Of a DNA stretch of 6,846 nt, positions 1 through 6,130 are shown piece after piece. Location: NCBI GenBank assembly GCA_018715585.1, contig DVLH01000051.1, positions 1 to 6,846 on the forward strand, read 5' to 3'. A model generated the notes under the pieces. That model was not told the DNA's origin, did not search any database, and was given only the letters and a program-made list of their open reading frames with translations. The position numbers and the translations under genes were made by a program. Position 1 is the first letter of the stretch. Every line of letters begins with the position of its first letter. This DNA is from Candidatus Aphodomonas merdavium (GTDB lineage Bacteria > Bacillota > Clostridia > Christensenellales > Aristaeellaceae).

Positions 1-73
1 GCTGGATTATGACGAAAAATACCGCAATCTGCCGGACATCGGCGTGCTCAAGGAAGAAATCTATGCACAATGA
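1..73 (+). CDS. hpt: Hypoxanthine phosphoribosyltransferase, C-terminal end (partial)
   Basis: Only the last 23 residues lie in the window, read from base 2: LDYDEKYRNLPDIGVLKEEI followed by YAQ and a TGA stop at 71-73. This is the conserved C-terminus of bacterial hypoxanthine(-guanine) phosphoribosyltransferase, whose family ends with a LDYxExYRNLPxIGVLK-type segment. The enzyme joins hypoxanthine or guanine to PRPP to salvage purines as IMP or GMP in the cytoplasm. The catalytic loop and PRPP-binding motif are upstream of the window and cannot be checked. The next gene is ftsH; hpt followed by ftsH (often with tilS upstream) is a well-known Firmicute order, which supports the call. Confidence 0.88.
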   Translation, partial: LDYDEKYRNLPDIGVLKEEIYAQ

Positions 74-105
74 CGTCCTGCCGCGCAAGCGGCAGAGCAA
101 TGAGT

Positions 106-114
106 GGAGGAGAG
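106..114 (+). promoter_or_regulatory. Strong ribosome-binding site that points to a TTG start for ftsH
   Basis: GGAGGAGAG lies 5-7 nt before a TTG codon at 118-120, in the ftsH frame. The in-frame ATG codons further upstream (70 and 100) have no comparable purine tract before them. The ATG at 70 overlaps the hpt stop as ATGA but would add 16 residues unlike any FtsH N-terminus. Confidence 0.72.
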
Positions 115-117
115 AAA

Positions 118-2076
118 TTGCAAAAACGGCCTATCAAAGGGTTTGTAGTGTACGCCATCATCGTGGTGGCCGTGCTGATCTTTTCGCAGACGTTTTCGTT
201 CCTGTCTGCACCAAGGAGCGTGGAGATCAGCTATAACGAGCTGCTACAGCTCGTTAAAGAGGAGAAGATTCAGAGCATTTCCTTTACGGGCGACGATGCG
301 GTGGGACTTTATACCGATTCGCAGGTGGCGCGCACGGAATTCCCATCCCGGTATGATTTTTCCTGCACGGTAGACCGGGACGCGTTTTTTGCCAGCGCAC
401 GGATTATTCGTGCCGAGGCGCTGGGCAAAAGCGCGGATGAAATTGGCGATGACGAGCTCGGCTTTGAGGTGCTCTATCAAAAACCGGCGCAGACGCCATG
501 GTATGTGGAGTTCTTGCCCTATCTGGTTGTGATTGTGCTGATGGGGGTCTTTTGGTTTGCCATCATGCGCTCCCAGGGCGGCGGCAACAGCAAGGTGATG
601 AACTTTGGTAAAAGCCGTGCGCACATGGCCGACCCATCCAAGAACAAGATTACCTTCGCAGATGTTGCGGGTGCGGATGAAGAAAAAGAAGAGCTTTCCG
701 AAATCGTAGCGTTTTTGAAAAACCCTAAACGCTTTACGGACATCGGTGCGCGCATTCCTAAAGGCGTGCTGCTGGTAGGCCCTCCCGGTACGGGCAAAAC
801 GCTGCTGGCCAAGGCCATTGCCGGGGAAGCGGGCGTGCCGTTTTTCTCCATTTCCGGCTCCGACTTTGTGGAAATGTTTGTGGGCGTGGGCGCCAGCCGC
901 GTGCGCGATCTGTTCGAGCAGGCCAAGCGCCATACGCCGTCGATTGTATTCATTGATGAAATCGATGCTGTAGGACGCCATCGCGGCGCGGGCCTGGGCG
1001 GCGGCCATGACGAGCGCGAGCAAACGCTGAACCAGCTGCTCGTGGAGATGGACGGCTTCTCCAATAACGAGGGCGTCATCGTCGTCGCTGCGACAAACCG
1101 CCGCGATATCCTTGACCCGGCGCTCCTGCGTCCCGGCCGCTTTGACAGGCAGATCACCGTCAACTATCCGGATGTCGCCGGCCGCGAGGCCATCCTGCGC
1201 GTGCATAGCCGCAACAAGCGGCTGGCTGACGACGTGGAGCTCAAGCTTATCGCCAGGCGCACGCCGTTCTTTACGGGTGCGGATTTGGAAAACGTCCTCA
1301 ACGAGGCGGCAATCCTGGCGGCGCGCCATGGAAAACAGGAAATTTCGCAGCGCGATATCCTCGATGCCATTTCCCGTGTGGAAATGGGGCCGGAAAAGCG
1401 CAGCCACAGGGTGACGCCCAAGGACCGGCGCATCGTGGCGTACCACGAGGCAGGCCATGCGCTGGTAGGATTAAGCCTGCCAAAGTTTGACGATGTGTCG
1501 CTGGTAACGATTGTTCCGCGCGGCATGTCGGGCGGCCATACGCAGTATCTCCCCAGCGAGGAAAGCGAGTTCATTACAAAAGATCAAATTCTGGCGCGTA
1601 TCACGATGGGCATGGGCGGCCGTGCGGCCGAAACGCTTGTTATTAAGGACGTGACCACGGGCGCGTCGGGCGATTTGCAAAGCGCCACGGAGATGGCGCG
1701 CCGCATGGTAGCCCAGTTTGGTATGAACGAAGTAATTGGCCCGGTGTATCATGGCGGCGGGCAGGAGGTGTTCCTGGGACGCGATTTTGCGCAGTCGCGC
1801 GATTGTTCCGAGCAGGTGGCGGCGCAAATCGACATCGAAATCCGAAAAACGTTGGAAAAATGCCAGGAGCAGGCGATCTCCATTCTTTCGGCGAACATAG
1901 ACAAATTACACCGCATGGCGGATGTTCTTTTGGAGCGCGAGACGATTGGCCGGCCGGAGCTTGACGCCATTATGAAAGGCGAAGAGCTGCCGCCACCCAA
2001 GCAGGAAGGCGCCAAAGAGCCGTCCGCAACGCCCGAGACCCCTAAAGAAGCGGGCGAGGCACCAAATGAAGGCTGA
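118..2076 (+). CDS. ftsH: ATP-dependent zinc metalloprotease FtsH
   Basis: FtsH is a membrane-anchored hexameric AAA+ protease that extracts and degrades damaged membrane proteins and some soluble regulators. Numbering is from the TTG start (652 residues, normal for the family). A short basic N-terminus precedes TM1 (about 8-24). An extracytoplasmic domain follows (about 25-128), then TM2 (about 132-150). The AAA+ domain shows Walker A GPPGTGKT (221-228), Walker B VFIDEID (277-283), sensor Asn327 and the second region of homology with arginine fingers Arg338 and Arg341. The protease domain has the zinc motif HEAGH (443-447, catalytic Glu444), and Asp519 in GASGD is the expected third zinc ligand. 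All key residues are intact. The C-terminal tail of about 30 residues is Pro/Glu/Lys-rich and probably disordered. The gene starts 44 nt after hpt and overlaps the PHP gene by 11 nt, so cotranscription is likely. The main uncertainty is the start: ATG at 100 or 70 would lengthen the protein by 6 or 16 residues. Confidence 0.97.
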   Translation: MQKRPIKGFVVYAIIVVAVLIFSQTFSFLSAPRSVEISYNELLQLVKEEKIQSISFTGDDAVGLYTDSQVARTEFPSRYDFSCTVDRDAFFASARIIRAEALGKSADEIGDDELGFEVLYQKPAQTPWYVEFLPYLVVIVLMGVFWFAIMRSQGGGNSKVMNFGKSRAHMADPSKNKITFADVAGADEEKEELSEIVAFLKNPKRFTDIGARIPKGVLLVGPPGTGKTLLAKAIAGEAGVPFFSISGSDFVEMFVGVGASRVRDLFEQAKRHTPSIVFIDEIDAVGRHRGAGLGGGHDEREQTLNQLLVEMDGFSNNEGVIVVAATNRRDILDPALLRPGRFDRQITVNYPDVAGREAILRVHSRNKRLADDVELKLIARRTPFFTGADLENVLNEAAILAARHGKQEISQRDILDAISRVEMGPEKRSHRVTPKDRRIVAYHEAGHALVGLSLPKFDDVSLVTIVPRGMSGGHTQYLPSEESEFITKDQILARITMGMGGRAAETLVIKDVTTGASGDLQSATEMARRMVAQFGMNEVIGPVYHGGGQEVFLGRDFAQSRDCSEQVAAQIDIEIRKTLEKCQEQAISILSANIDKLHRMADVLLERETIGRPELDAIMKGEELPPPKQEGAKEPSATPETPKEAGEAPNEG

Positions 2077-2944
2077 TCTGCATCTGCATACCGCCGCTTC
2101 TGACGGTTCACTTTCCCCGGAAGATATGGTCAAGTGCGCCGTCGAGGCGGGGATGGATGTAATTGCCATTACGGATCATGACACTGCTGCTGGCCTTGTG
2201 CAGGCGCAAGCGGCGGCTGTGGCGGCGGGCTTGTATTTGCTGCCAGGCGTGGAGCTGAGCACCGGGCTGGAAAGCGAGGTGCACTTGCTTGGCTATGGCG
2301 TCGATGTGGCCGACAGCCGGACGCGTTCGTTTTTTGAAGGCGAACTGCACAGGCGCCGCGAGCGAATGCTGGAGATGCTGGAGCGGTTAGAGGCCGCCGG
2401 GATCCATATTGCACCGCAGGAAACGGAAGGGCTTGGCGGCTTTATGGGGCGGATGAATCTGGCACAGGCGCTGTGTGCGCACGGGTACGCCCAGTCTATC
2501 CGCGAGGCGTTCGATCAATATATGCGCGAAGGAACGCCGACGTTTGTGCCGCGCAAGCGGATGACGGTGGAGGAAGGTGTTGCGGCCCTGCACAGCCTGG
2601 GAATCGTGCCTGTGCTGGCACATCCCGGCAAATCAGGGCTGACGCCCGAAAAGCTTCGGATGCTTTTGCCGGCTTGGATAGAAGCGGGACTGGGCGGCCT
2701 GGAAGCCTGGCATGCGAGCCATGCGCTGGGCGATGCGCTTTGCTATGAGCGCATCGCACGGGAAAACGGCTTGCTTGTTACGGGCGGGAGCGACTGCCAT
2801 GGCCGCAGGGCGCAGGCACAGCCTGGCGCACAAAAAAGGCGCGGCCATGCTTGGATCGGGGAGAACTTATCCCGCTGGCGCAGCGTGCAGGAGGATGTTG
2901 AGGCGCTGAAGGAGCGTATGGCATGCCAGTGCCGGGAAGCGTAA
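2066..2944 (+). CDS. PHP-domain metal-dependent phosphoesterase (RNase AM / TrpH-like)
   Basis: This 292-residue protein has a complete set of PHP-domain metal-ligand motifs: DLHLHTAASDG (His6, His8, Asp13), TDHD (His38), GVE (Glu63), His73 in EVHLLGYG, AHPG (His186) and GSDCHG (Asp243, His245). The order and spacing match the stand-alone PHP subgroup that includes E. coli RNase AM (YciV/TrpH, a 5'-3' exoribonuclease) and nucleoside 3',5'-bisphosphate phosphatases. These hydrolyse phosphate esters with a trinuclear metal site. Residues 91-112 form a charged helix and about 120-180 is the usual helical insert. The stretch after the last motif (about 247-262) is rich in Arg, Gln and Gly, and looks longer and less conserved than the usual HG-x-KP-x-LG ending. 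The ATG overlaps the ftsH end by 11 nt and has only a modest GAGG ribosome-binding site inside ftsH, suggesting translational coupling. The exact substrate cannot be told from sequence; RNA 5' ends or pAp-like bisphosphates are the likeliest. Confidence 0.88.
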   Translation: MKADLHLHTAASDGSLSPEDMVKCAVEAGMDVIAITDHDTAAGLVQAQAAAVAAGLYLLPGVELSTGLESEVHLLGYGVDVADSRTRSFFEGELHRRRERMLEMLERLEAAGIHIAPQETEGLGGFMGRMNLAQALCAHGYAQSIREAFDQYMREGTPTFVPRKRMTVEEGVAALHSLGIVPVLAHPGKSGLTPEKLRMLLPAWIEAGLGGLEAWHASHALGDALCYERIARENGLLVTGGSDCHGRRAQAQPGAQKRRGHAWIGENLSRWRSVQEDVEALKERMACQCREA

Positions 2945-2990
2945 CACCTTTGTGAGGAACGGCTGAACACACTTCGGGTAGGAGAGAGAG

Positions 2991-5156
2991 ATGGCATATC
3001 GCGAGCAAGAAACTGCTCCAGCGCCGCGCCGCAGGCGTGCGGATGCGCGCAGGGCGCAGCAACAACAGCAACAGAGGCCGATGATGGAAACGCCGCGCCG
3101 CGTGCAGAGCACGCGACAACCGGCGCCAGCGTCCGGCCGTGCGCAAGCATATGCTTCTTTGCCGCCTAAAGCGGCATTCGCACAGGCTGTGCAAACACCG
3201 CCGCGCGAGCGCTTTGCCCAGGAGAGACCTACGGCGCGTTCTGCTGCCTCTTATGAGCCTTCGATGCCCTCCGGCTACGGCCCTGTGACGGATAAAAAGC
3301 GGCCTGTAAGGGGAGTGGATGTTTCCTACGGGAGCACCGTTCGGCCAGGGAAGGCTGCGCTTTTTCAGGACGTTTCGGCTGGAGAAAAGGAGCGAAGGGG
3401 GGCTCCCGGCGTTTCCTATGCGCTGGCTGCCGCTCGGGAGCGCAGCACGCCGTCGGGTTCTTATGCGCCTTTGCGGGGGACGGCGGCGGGGAAAAAGGAA
3501 TGGGCTATCGTCCCCGGCTCTTATGCGATTGCTGCCGCCAAGGGGCGCAGCACGCCTTCCGGGCGCAGCGCGCCATCCGGGCGCGGCACGCCATCCGGGC
3601 GCGGCACGCCATCCGGGCGCGGCACGCCATCCGGGCGCGGCACGCCTTCCGGGCGCGGCACGCCATCCGGGCGCTTTGCGCGCCCCGCGGAGAAAAGAGA
3701 AAAACACACTGCGCCGCGGGGAAGACGCCCTCGCAGACCGCGTAGGACGCTGTTGACAATTTTGCTGCTGATTGTCTTTGCCCTGATAAGCACGGCGGGG
3801 ATTGTGTGCTATACGGCGTATAGTGAAATCATGGATGTGCGCGAGCGCGGCACGTTCTATCGTGGCGTATACGTCAATGGCTACGAGCTTTACGGCGCTA
3901 CGCCGCAGGAAGCGTACGATTTTGTCCTTTCCAACGCGCGGGCAGAGCTGTCCAACTGGTCTGTTACGCTGACGTATGGGGACGATTATAGCTGGTCGAT
4001 TACGGCCGATACGCTCGATATCTCTGCGTCGCTGGAGAACGTTGTGGCTGAGGCAATTAATGAGGCATATGCGATTGGCCGTGTGGGCACAATTATCGAC
4101 GCTTACGATGAAGTTTTCGCGCTCAAGCATGAGCCGCGCTACATTTATACGAGCGAAGTCACCAAGAGCGACGCCCATATTGACGCACTTCTCAACGAGA
4201 TTAAAACGACCGTGGACGTGCAGGCGCAGGATGCCGTATGGGAATTTATGCCCGAACGGCAGAATCCCATTGTCGTTACCGAGGAAACGTACGGCAAATC
4301 GCTTGATATTGTGGCGCTCAAAGAAGAGGTGATGCGCCTTGTGAACGACATGGAGCCGGGGACGATTGAAATTGTGCCCGACGTGGTGGAGCCGGCCATC
4401 GTGGCCGAAGATATCACCAGCTCTATCGTGCAATTGTCAAGCTATTCTACACCGATTAACAAAAGCAGCACGGACGAGCGCAATTTGAACATTGAACGTG
4501 GCTGCAATGCGTTTAACGGCAAGGTGATTAAAGCCGGCGCCAAGGTGAGCTTTAACGACTGGGTCGGCAAGCGCACGGAGGGCAACGGGTTCTACCAGGC
4601 GCTGGAAATCGTCAACGGCGAATACGAGATGGGCTGGGGCGGCGGCATCTGCCAGGTAAGCTCAACGCTCTACAACGCTGTCATCCAGGCCGGCATGGAG
4701 GTCAACAGCCGGAGGAATCACGGCTTGCCCGTCAATTACATGGACATGGGGTTGGATGCAACCGTTGCCGACCGCGGGATTGATTTGGTCTTTACCAATA
4801 ACACCGGTGCGGACGTATACTGCGTTGCCCGGGTGGAGTCCAGCGGCAACAACAAAACCTGCCTCTTTGAGTTCTATGGCCGGCCGGATCCCAATGGCTA
4901 TACGTATTCGCTTCTGCCGGAGATTATTGAGGTCATCCCGATTCCCGAAACGACGCCTATCCCGGATAAAGAGGCAAAATATGTCATCTACACCGATCAA
5001 ATCAAAGAGGTTTCTGAGGGGTCGGAAGGGTACAAGGTTCGCGTCTATCTCGTAACGAAGGACAGCAACGGCAATGTGGTCAGCACGAAGGAGCTGTATA
5101 CGGATACGTATAAGGCGGTGACACCCAAGGTTTACGTCGGCGTGACGGAGCGATAG
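2991..5156 (+). CDS. VanW-family membrane protein with long repetitive cytoplasmic N-terminus
   Basis: This is a 721-residue predicted single-pass membrane protein. The start is firm: AGGAG at 2980-2984 lies 6 nt before the ATG. Residues 1-253 are low-complexity, rich in Arg, Pro, Ala, Ser and Gly, with six glutamines at 23-28 and tandem GRGTPS units at 185-226. A basic RRPRRPRR stretch precedes one TM helix (about 254-276), which predicts the N-terminus inside and the rest outside. The outer part begins with a YoaR/PG-binding-4-like region (about 285-470, starting near GVYVNGYELYG), then a VanW domain from about 485 with the hallmark GGGICQVSSTLYN (550-562) and RRNHGLPVNYM. The last 70 residues resemble a G5-type beta domain. 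VanW is named from vancomycin-resistance clusters, but its biochemical role is unknown. Members are common in Clostridia and Bacilli and probably act at the cell wall. Nothing nearby suggests a van cluster. The gene lies 46 nt after the PHP gene and probably shares its transcript. Function beyond a surface protein is inference. Confidence 0.9.
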   Translation: MAYREQETAPAPRRRRADARRAQQQQQQRPMMETPRRVQSTRQPAPASGRAQAYASLPPKAAFAQAVQTPPRERFAQERPTARSAASYEPSMPSGYGPVTDKKRPVRGVDVSYGSTVRPGKAALFQDVSAGEKERRGAPGVSYALAAARERSTPSGSYAPLRGTAAGKKEWAIVPGSYAIAAAKGRSTPSGRSAPSGRGTPSGRGTPSGRGTPSGRGTPSGRGTPSGRFARPAEKREKHTAPRGRRPRRPRRTLLTILLLIVFALISTAGIVCYTAYSEIMDVRERGTFYRGVYVNGYELYGATPQEAYDFVLSNARAELSNWSVTLTYGDDYSWSITADTLDISASLENVVAEAINEAYAIGRVGTIIDAYDEVFALKHEPRYIYTSEVTKSDAHIDALLNEIKTTVDVQAQDAVWEFMPERQNPIVVTEETYGKSLDIVALKEEVMRLVNDMEPGTIEIVPDVVEPAIVAEDITSSIVQLSSYSTPINKSSTDERNLNIERGCNAFNGKVIKAGAKVSFNDWVGKRTEGNGFYQALEIVNGEYEMGWGGGICQVSSTLYNAVIQAGMEVNSRRNHGLPVNYMDMGLDATVADRGIDLVFTNNTGADVYCVARVESSGNNKTCLFEFYGRPDPNGYTYSLLPEIIEVIPIPETTPIPDKEAKYVIYTDQIKEVSEGSEGYKVRVYLVTKDSNGNVVSTKELYTDTYKAVTPKVYVGVTER
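3414..3563 (+). repeat. Degenerate direct repeat in the VanW gene, 105 bp apart
   Basis: Two 45-bp copies start 105 bp (35 codons) apart, at 3414-3458 and 3519-3563. They encode SYALAAARERSTPSG and SYAIAAAKGRSTPSG. By eye 35 of 45 bases agree. The second copy runs straight into the 18-bp tandem repeat, whose first unit begins at 3543 inside it. This suggests that the short repeat grew from the RSTPSG end of an older duplicated block. Confidence 0.75.
3543..3674 (+). repeat. 18-bp tandem repeat, seven units plus a partial, encoding GRGTPS
   Basis: Seven 18-bp units start at 3543, 3561, 3579, 3597, 3615, 3633 and 3651, with a final partial GR at 3669-3674. The peptides are GRSTPS, GRSAPS and then GRGTPS five times. 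Units 3, 4, 5 and 7 are identical at DNA level; unit 6 differs by one base (CCT for CCA). The unit is a multiple of three, so gain or loss of copies keeps the reading frame. Near-identity at synonymous sites points to recent expansion by slippage or unequal recombination. The array lies in the predicted cytoplasmic part, about 28 residues before the TM helix. Confidence 0.96.
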
Positions 5157-5247
5157 CGCGGCTGCGTTCCGGCGCAGTGCTTGCCGATGCTTACGTGCGC
5201 TAGCGCCCGTTTTATAAGAGCGGGTTTTCCGGGAAAACAACGGGGAA
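5157..5247. other. Intergenic stretch after the VanW gene, hairpin-rich
   Basis: No gene is seen. Four symmetric elements are visible. CTGCG/CGCAG (5162-5166 with 5173-5177) has a 6-nt loop just after the stop codon. GCGCTAGCGC at 5197-5206 is a perfect palindrome. A hairpin at 5206-5224 (CCCG/CGGG plus weaker inner pairs) is followed by TTTT and could be a weak first terminator. GTTTTCC-G-GGAAAAC at 5224-5238 is an inverted repeat with a 1-nt centre. Confidence 0.55.
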
Positions 5248-5280
5248 GCGCCGGCCTGGAAACGGCCGGCGTCCTTTTTT
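5248..5280 (+). terminator. Rho-independent terminator of the ftsH-PHP-VanW unit
   Basis: GCCGGCC (5250-5256) pairs with GGCCGGC (5264-5270), extended by C5249-G5271 and a G-U pair, around the 7-nt loop TGGAAAC. CC and a run of six T (5275-5280) follow. It lies about 90 nt after the VanW stop. Confidence 0.9.
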
Positions 5281-5313
5281 CCGGGCTTTCGCTTGCTTAG
5301 AAAACGGCGGCAT

Positions 5314-5358
5314 AAAAAACGGAACCTTCCGCCGGCCGGTGGGCCACGAAAGGTTCCG
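5314..5358 (-). terminator. Rho-independent terminator of thiT
   Basis: Read on the - strand, CGGAACCTT (5358-5350) pairs perfectly over 9 bp with AAGGTTCCG (5328-5320). Six T (5319-5314) follow at once. The 21-nt loop can hold an inner GGCC/GGCC stem. It begins 18 nt after the thiT stop codon. There is no T-run on the other side, so it should work for - strand transcripts only. Confidence 0.92.
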
Positions 5359-5376
5359 CATAAAGAGATGCTAGCC

Positions 5377-5922
5377 TCAGAGCGCTGCGACGCGCTTTAC
5401 CATATTGCGCACGGGCGGGAGCGCGCTGACAACGCCGCTGAGGATGGCTTCGGCGCCCATGTAGCCGCCGTTGTAGACGAGGGAATAGGTGCAAATGCCG
5501 ATGAACGTCTGCGTAGCGGCATATTCGCCAAAGAACACCGCGCCCGTGAAGAAGTGGCACAGGAAGCGGCCAAAGCAGCCCAGCACGACGCCGGCGGGCA
5601 GCGCCCAGGGTTTGTCGCTCTTGCGGAAGCAGCCCGCAAGGCCCAGCATGGCGAACGCGATGGGGTAATCAAACAACAGCTGGATCCAATGATAGATCTC
5701 CGGCTTTTGAATGAGCTGCAAAAGGCCGTACGCTACGCCGGCGATCATTCCCGGCCCAACGCCGTAAATCCAGGCAAAGAACATCAGCGGCAGCATGGAG
5801 ACAGCCGTTAGGCTCCCGCCGGTCGGCATGGTCCAGAGCTTGATGAAGGAGAGCAAATAGCTCATGGCGATGCAGATGGCGGCCGTGACGAGCATCTTGG
5901 TGGTCCATCTTTGGGTTTTCAT
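5377..5922 (-). CDS. thiT: Thiamin ECF transporter substrate-binding subunit ThiT
   Basis: The 181-residue hydrophobic protein is the size of ThiT/YuaJ S-components, which capture thiamin at the membrane and hand it to a shared ECF energizing module (EcfA, EcfA', EcfT; not in this window). About six membrane segments can be traced, at roughly 11-28, 37-53, 54-71, 79-98, 107-125 and 140-168. Family-like stretches include TGGSLTAVSMLPL (34-46), LLFDYPIAFAMLGLAG (82-97), RFLCHFFTGAVFFGEYA (119-135) and YSLVYNGGYMGAE (146-158). His123, Tyr146 and Asn151 sit where family members, as I recall, have thiamin-contacting residues. The start is the ATG with GGAGGG (5936-5931) 8 nt upstream; an in-frame ATG at 5955 lies in the leader terminator and is rejected. 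The TPP riboswitch in the leader independently supports thiamin as substrate. Confidence 0.95.
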   Translation of the reverse strand: MKTQRWTTKMLVTAAICIAMSYLLSFIKLWTMPTGGSLTAVSMLPLMFFAWIYGVGPGMIAGVAYGLLQLIQKPEIYHWIQLLFDYPIAFAMLGLAGCFRKSDKPWALPAGVVLGCFGRFLCHFFTGAVFFGEYAATQTFIGICTYSLVYNGGYMGAEAILSGVVSALPPVRNMVKRVAAL

Positions 5923-5939
5923 GGTTCGTACCCTCCAGT

Positions 5940-5968
5940 AAAAAAATTCCCGCACGCACGTGCAGGAA
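5940..5968 (-). terminator. Riboswitch-controlled intrinsic terminator in the thiT leader
   Basis: On the - strand TTCCTGCAC (5968-5960) pairs with GTGCGGGAA (5955-5947), 9 bp including one T-G pair, around the tetraloop GTGC. Seven T (5946-5940) follow. The thiT ribosome-binding site (5936-5931) comes just after, so termination here leaves out the whole coding region. Confidence 0.93.
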
Positions 5969-5999
5969 ACGGAAAGGGTTTTTGCGCCTTTTCGCTTCC
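5965..5999 (-). promoter_or_regulatory. Predicted antiterminator helix in the thiT leader
   Basis: GGAAGCGAAAAGG (5999-5987) can pair with CCTTTCCGTTTCC (5977-5965): 13 positions with one G-U pair and one A-C mismatch, around a 9-nt loop. The 5' strand contains the 3' arm of aptamer stem P1. The 3' strand contains TTCC, the start of the terminator. This helix therefore excludes both the ligand-bound aptamer and the terminator, which is the expected ON state without TPP. Read from base pairing only. Confidence 0.8.
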
Positions 6000-6072
6000 C
6001 TACGGTAGGATTACCTACACAGGTTCATGGGGTTGGGCATGCGCCCTCTCAGCCTTTCGGCTCCCTCAGCGA
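5992..6072 (-). promoter_or_regulatory. TPP (THI-element) riboswitch aptamer
   Basis: The 81-nt aptamer follows the thiamin pyrophosphate riboswitch pattern. P1 is TCGCT (6072-6068) with AGCGA (5996-5992). GGGAGCC leads into the P3 hairpin AGCC-GAAA-GGCT (6062-6051), overlapping the conserved CTGAGA (6052-6047). An optional P3a is GGGC-GCAT-GCCC (6046-6035). TGAACCTG (6027-6020) and hairpin GTAGG-TAAT-CCTAC (6018-6005) form the P4/P5 arm, ending in the typical GTAGGGAAG. The class binds TPP and usually lowers expression of thiamin genes; the thiT gene, terminator and antiterminator downstream fit transcriptional control. Confidence 0.96.
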
Positions 6073-6087
6073 CACGGGTCGACACGG

Positions 6088-6116
6088 ATTATACAACGCT
6101 TTGAAAAAGATTGCAA
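6088..6116 (-). promoter_or_regulatory. Promoter of thiT
   Basis: On the - strand TTGCAA (6116-6111) and a consensus TATAAT (6093-6088) are separated by exactly 17 nt. The predicted transcript start is near 6081, about 9 nt before aptamer stem P1, giving a leader of about 160 nt. The -35 matches TTGACA at four of six bases. Confidence 0.85.
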
Positions 6117-6130
6117 GGAGGCAGCCAAAA

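Noticed and set aside
244..1458. 404-codon open frame antisense to ftsH
   Set aside because: It lies wholly over conserved FtsH motifs on the other strand and its translation is compositionally odd with no recognisable domain.
3543..3674. CRISPR array
   Set aside because: Units are contiguous 18-mers with no spacers and lie in frame inside a protein gene.
2778..4433. 551-codon open frame on the - strand, antisense to the VanW and PHP genes
   Set aside because: It is low-complexity (His/Arg/Ala-rich, repeated RAAPGW), has no good ribosome-binding site before its ATG, matches no family I know, and mirrors a frame with firm domain evidence. GC-rich repeats keep all frames open here.
2991..5156. 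Vancomycin-resistance determinant
   Set aside because: A VanW domain alone does not give resistance; no ligase, dehydrogenase, dipeptidase or VanRS-type pair is present.
5293..5811. 172-codon + strand frame over thiT
   Set aside because: It is charged, lacks family signs, runs through the thiT terminator and is antisense to a well-supported membrane protein.
6090..6095. TATACA as a -10 for yfbR
   Set aside because: No acceptable -35 lies 16-18 bp upstream (the sequence there is CAGCGA), and it overlaps the consensus -10 of thiT on the other strand.
5960..6130. 57-codon N-terminal extension of yfbR
   Set aside because: It would translate the complement of the TPP riboswitch and thiT promoter; the ATG at 6131 has an AAGGAGG site and gives the normal family N-terminus.
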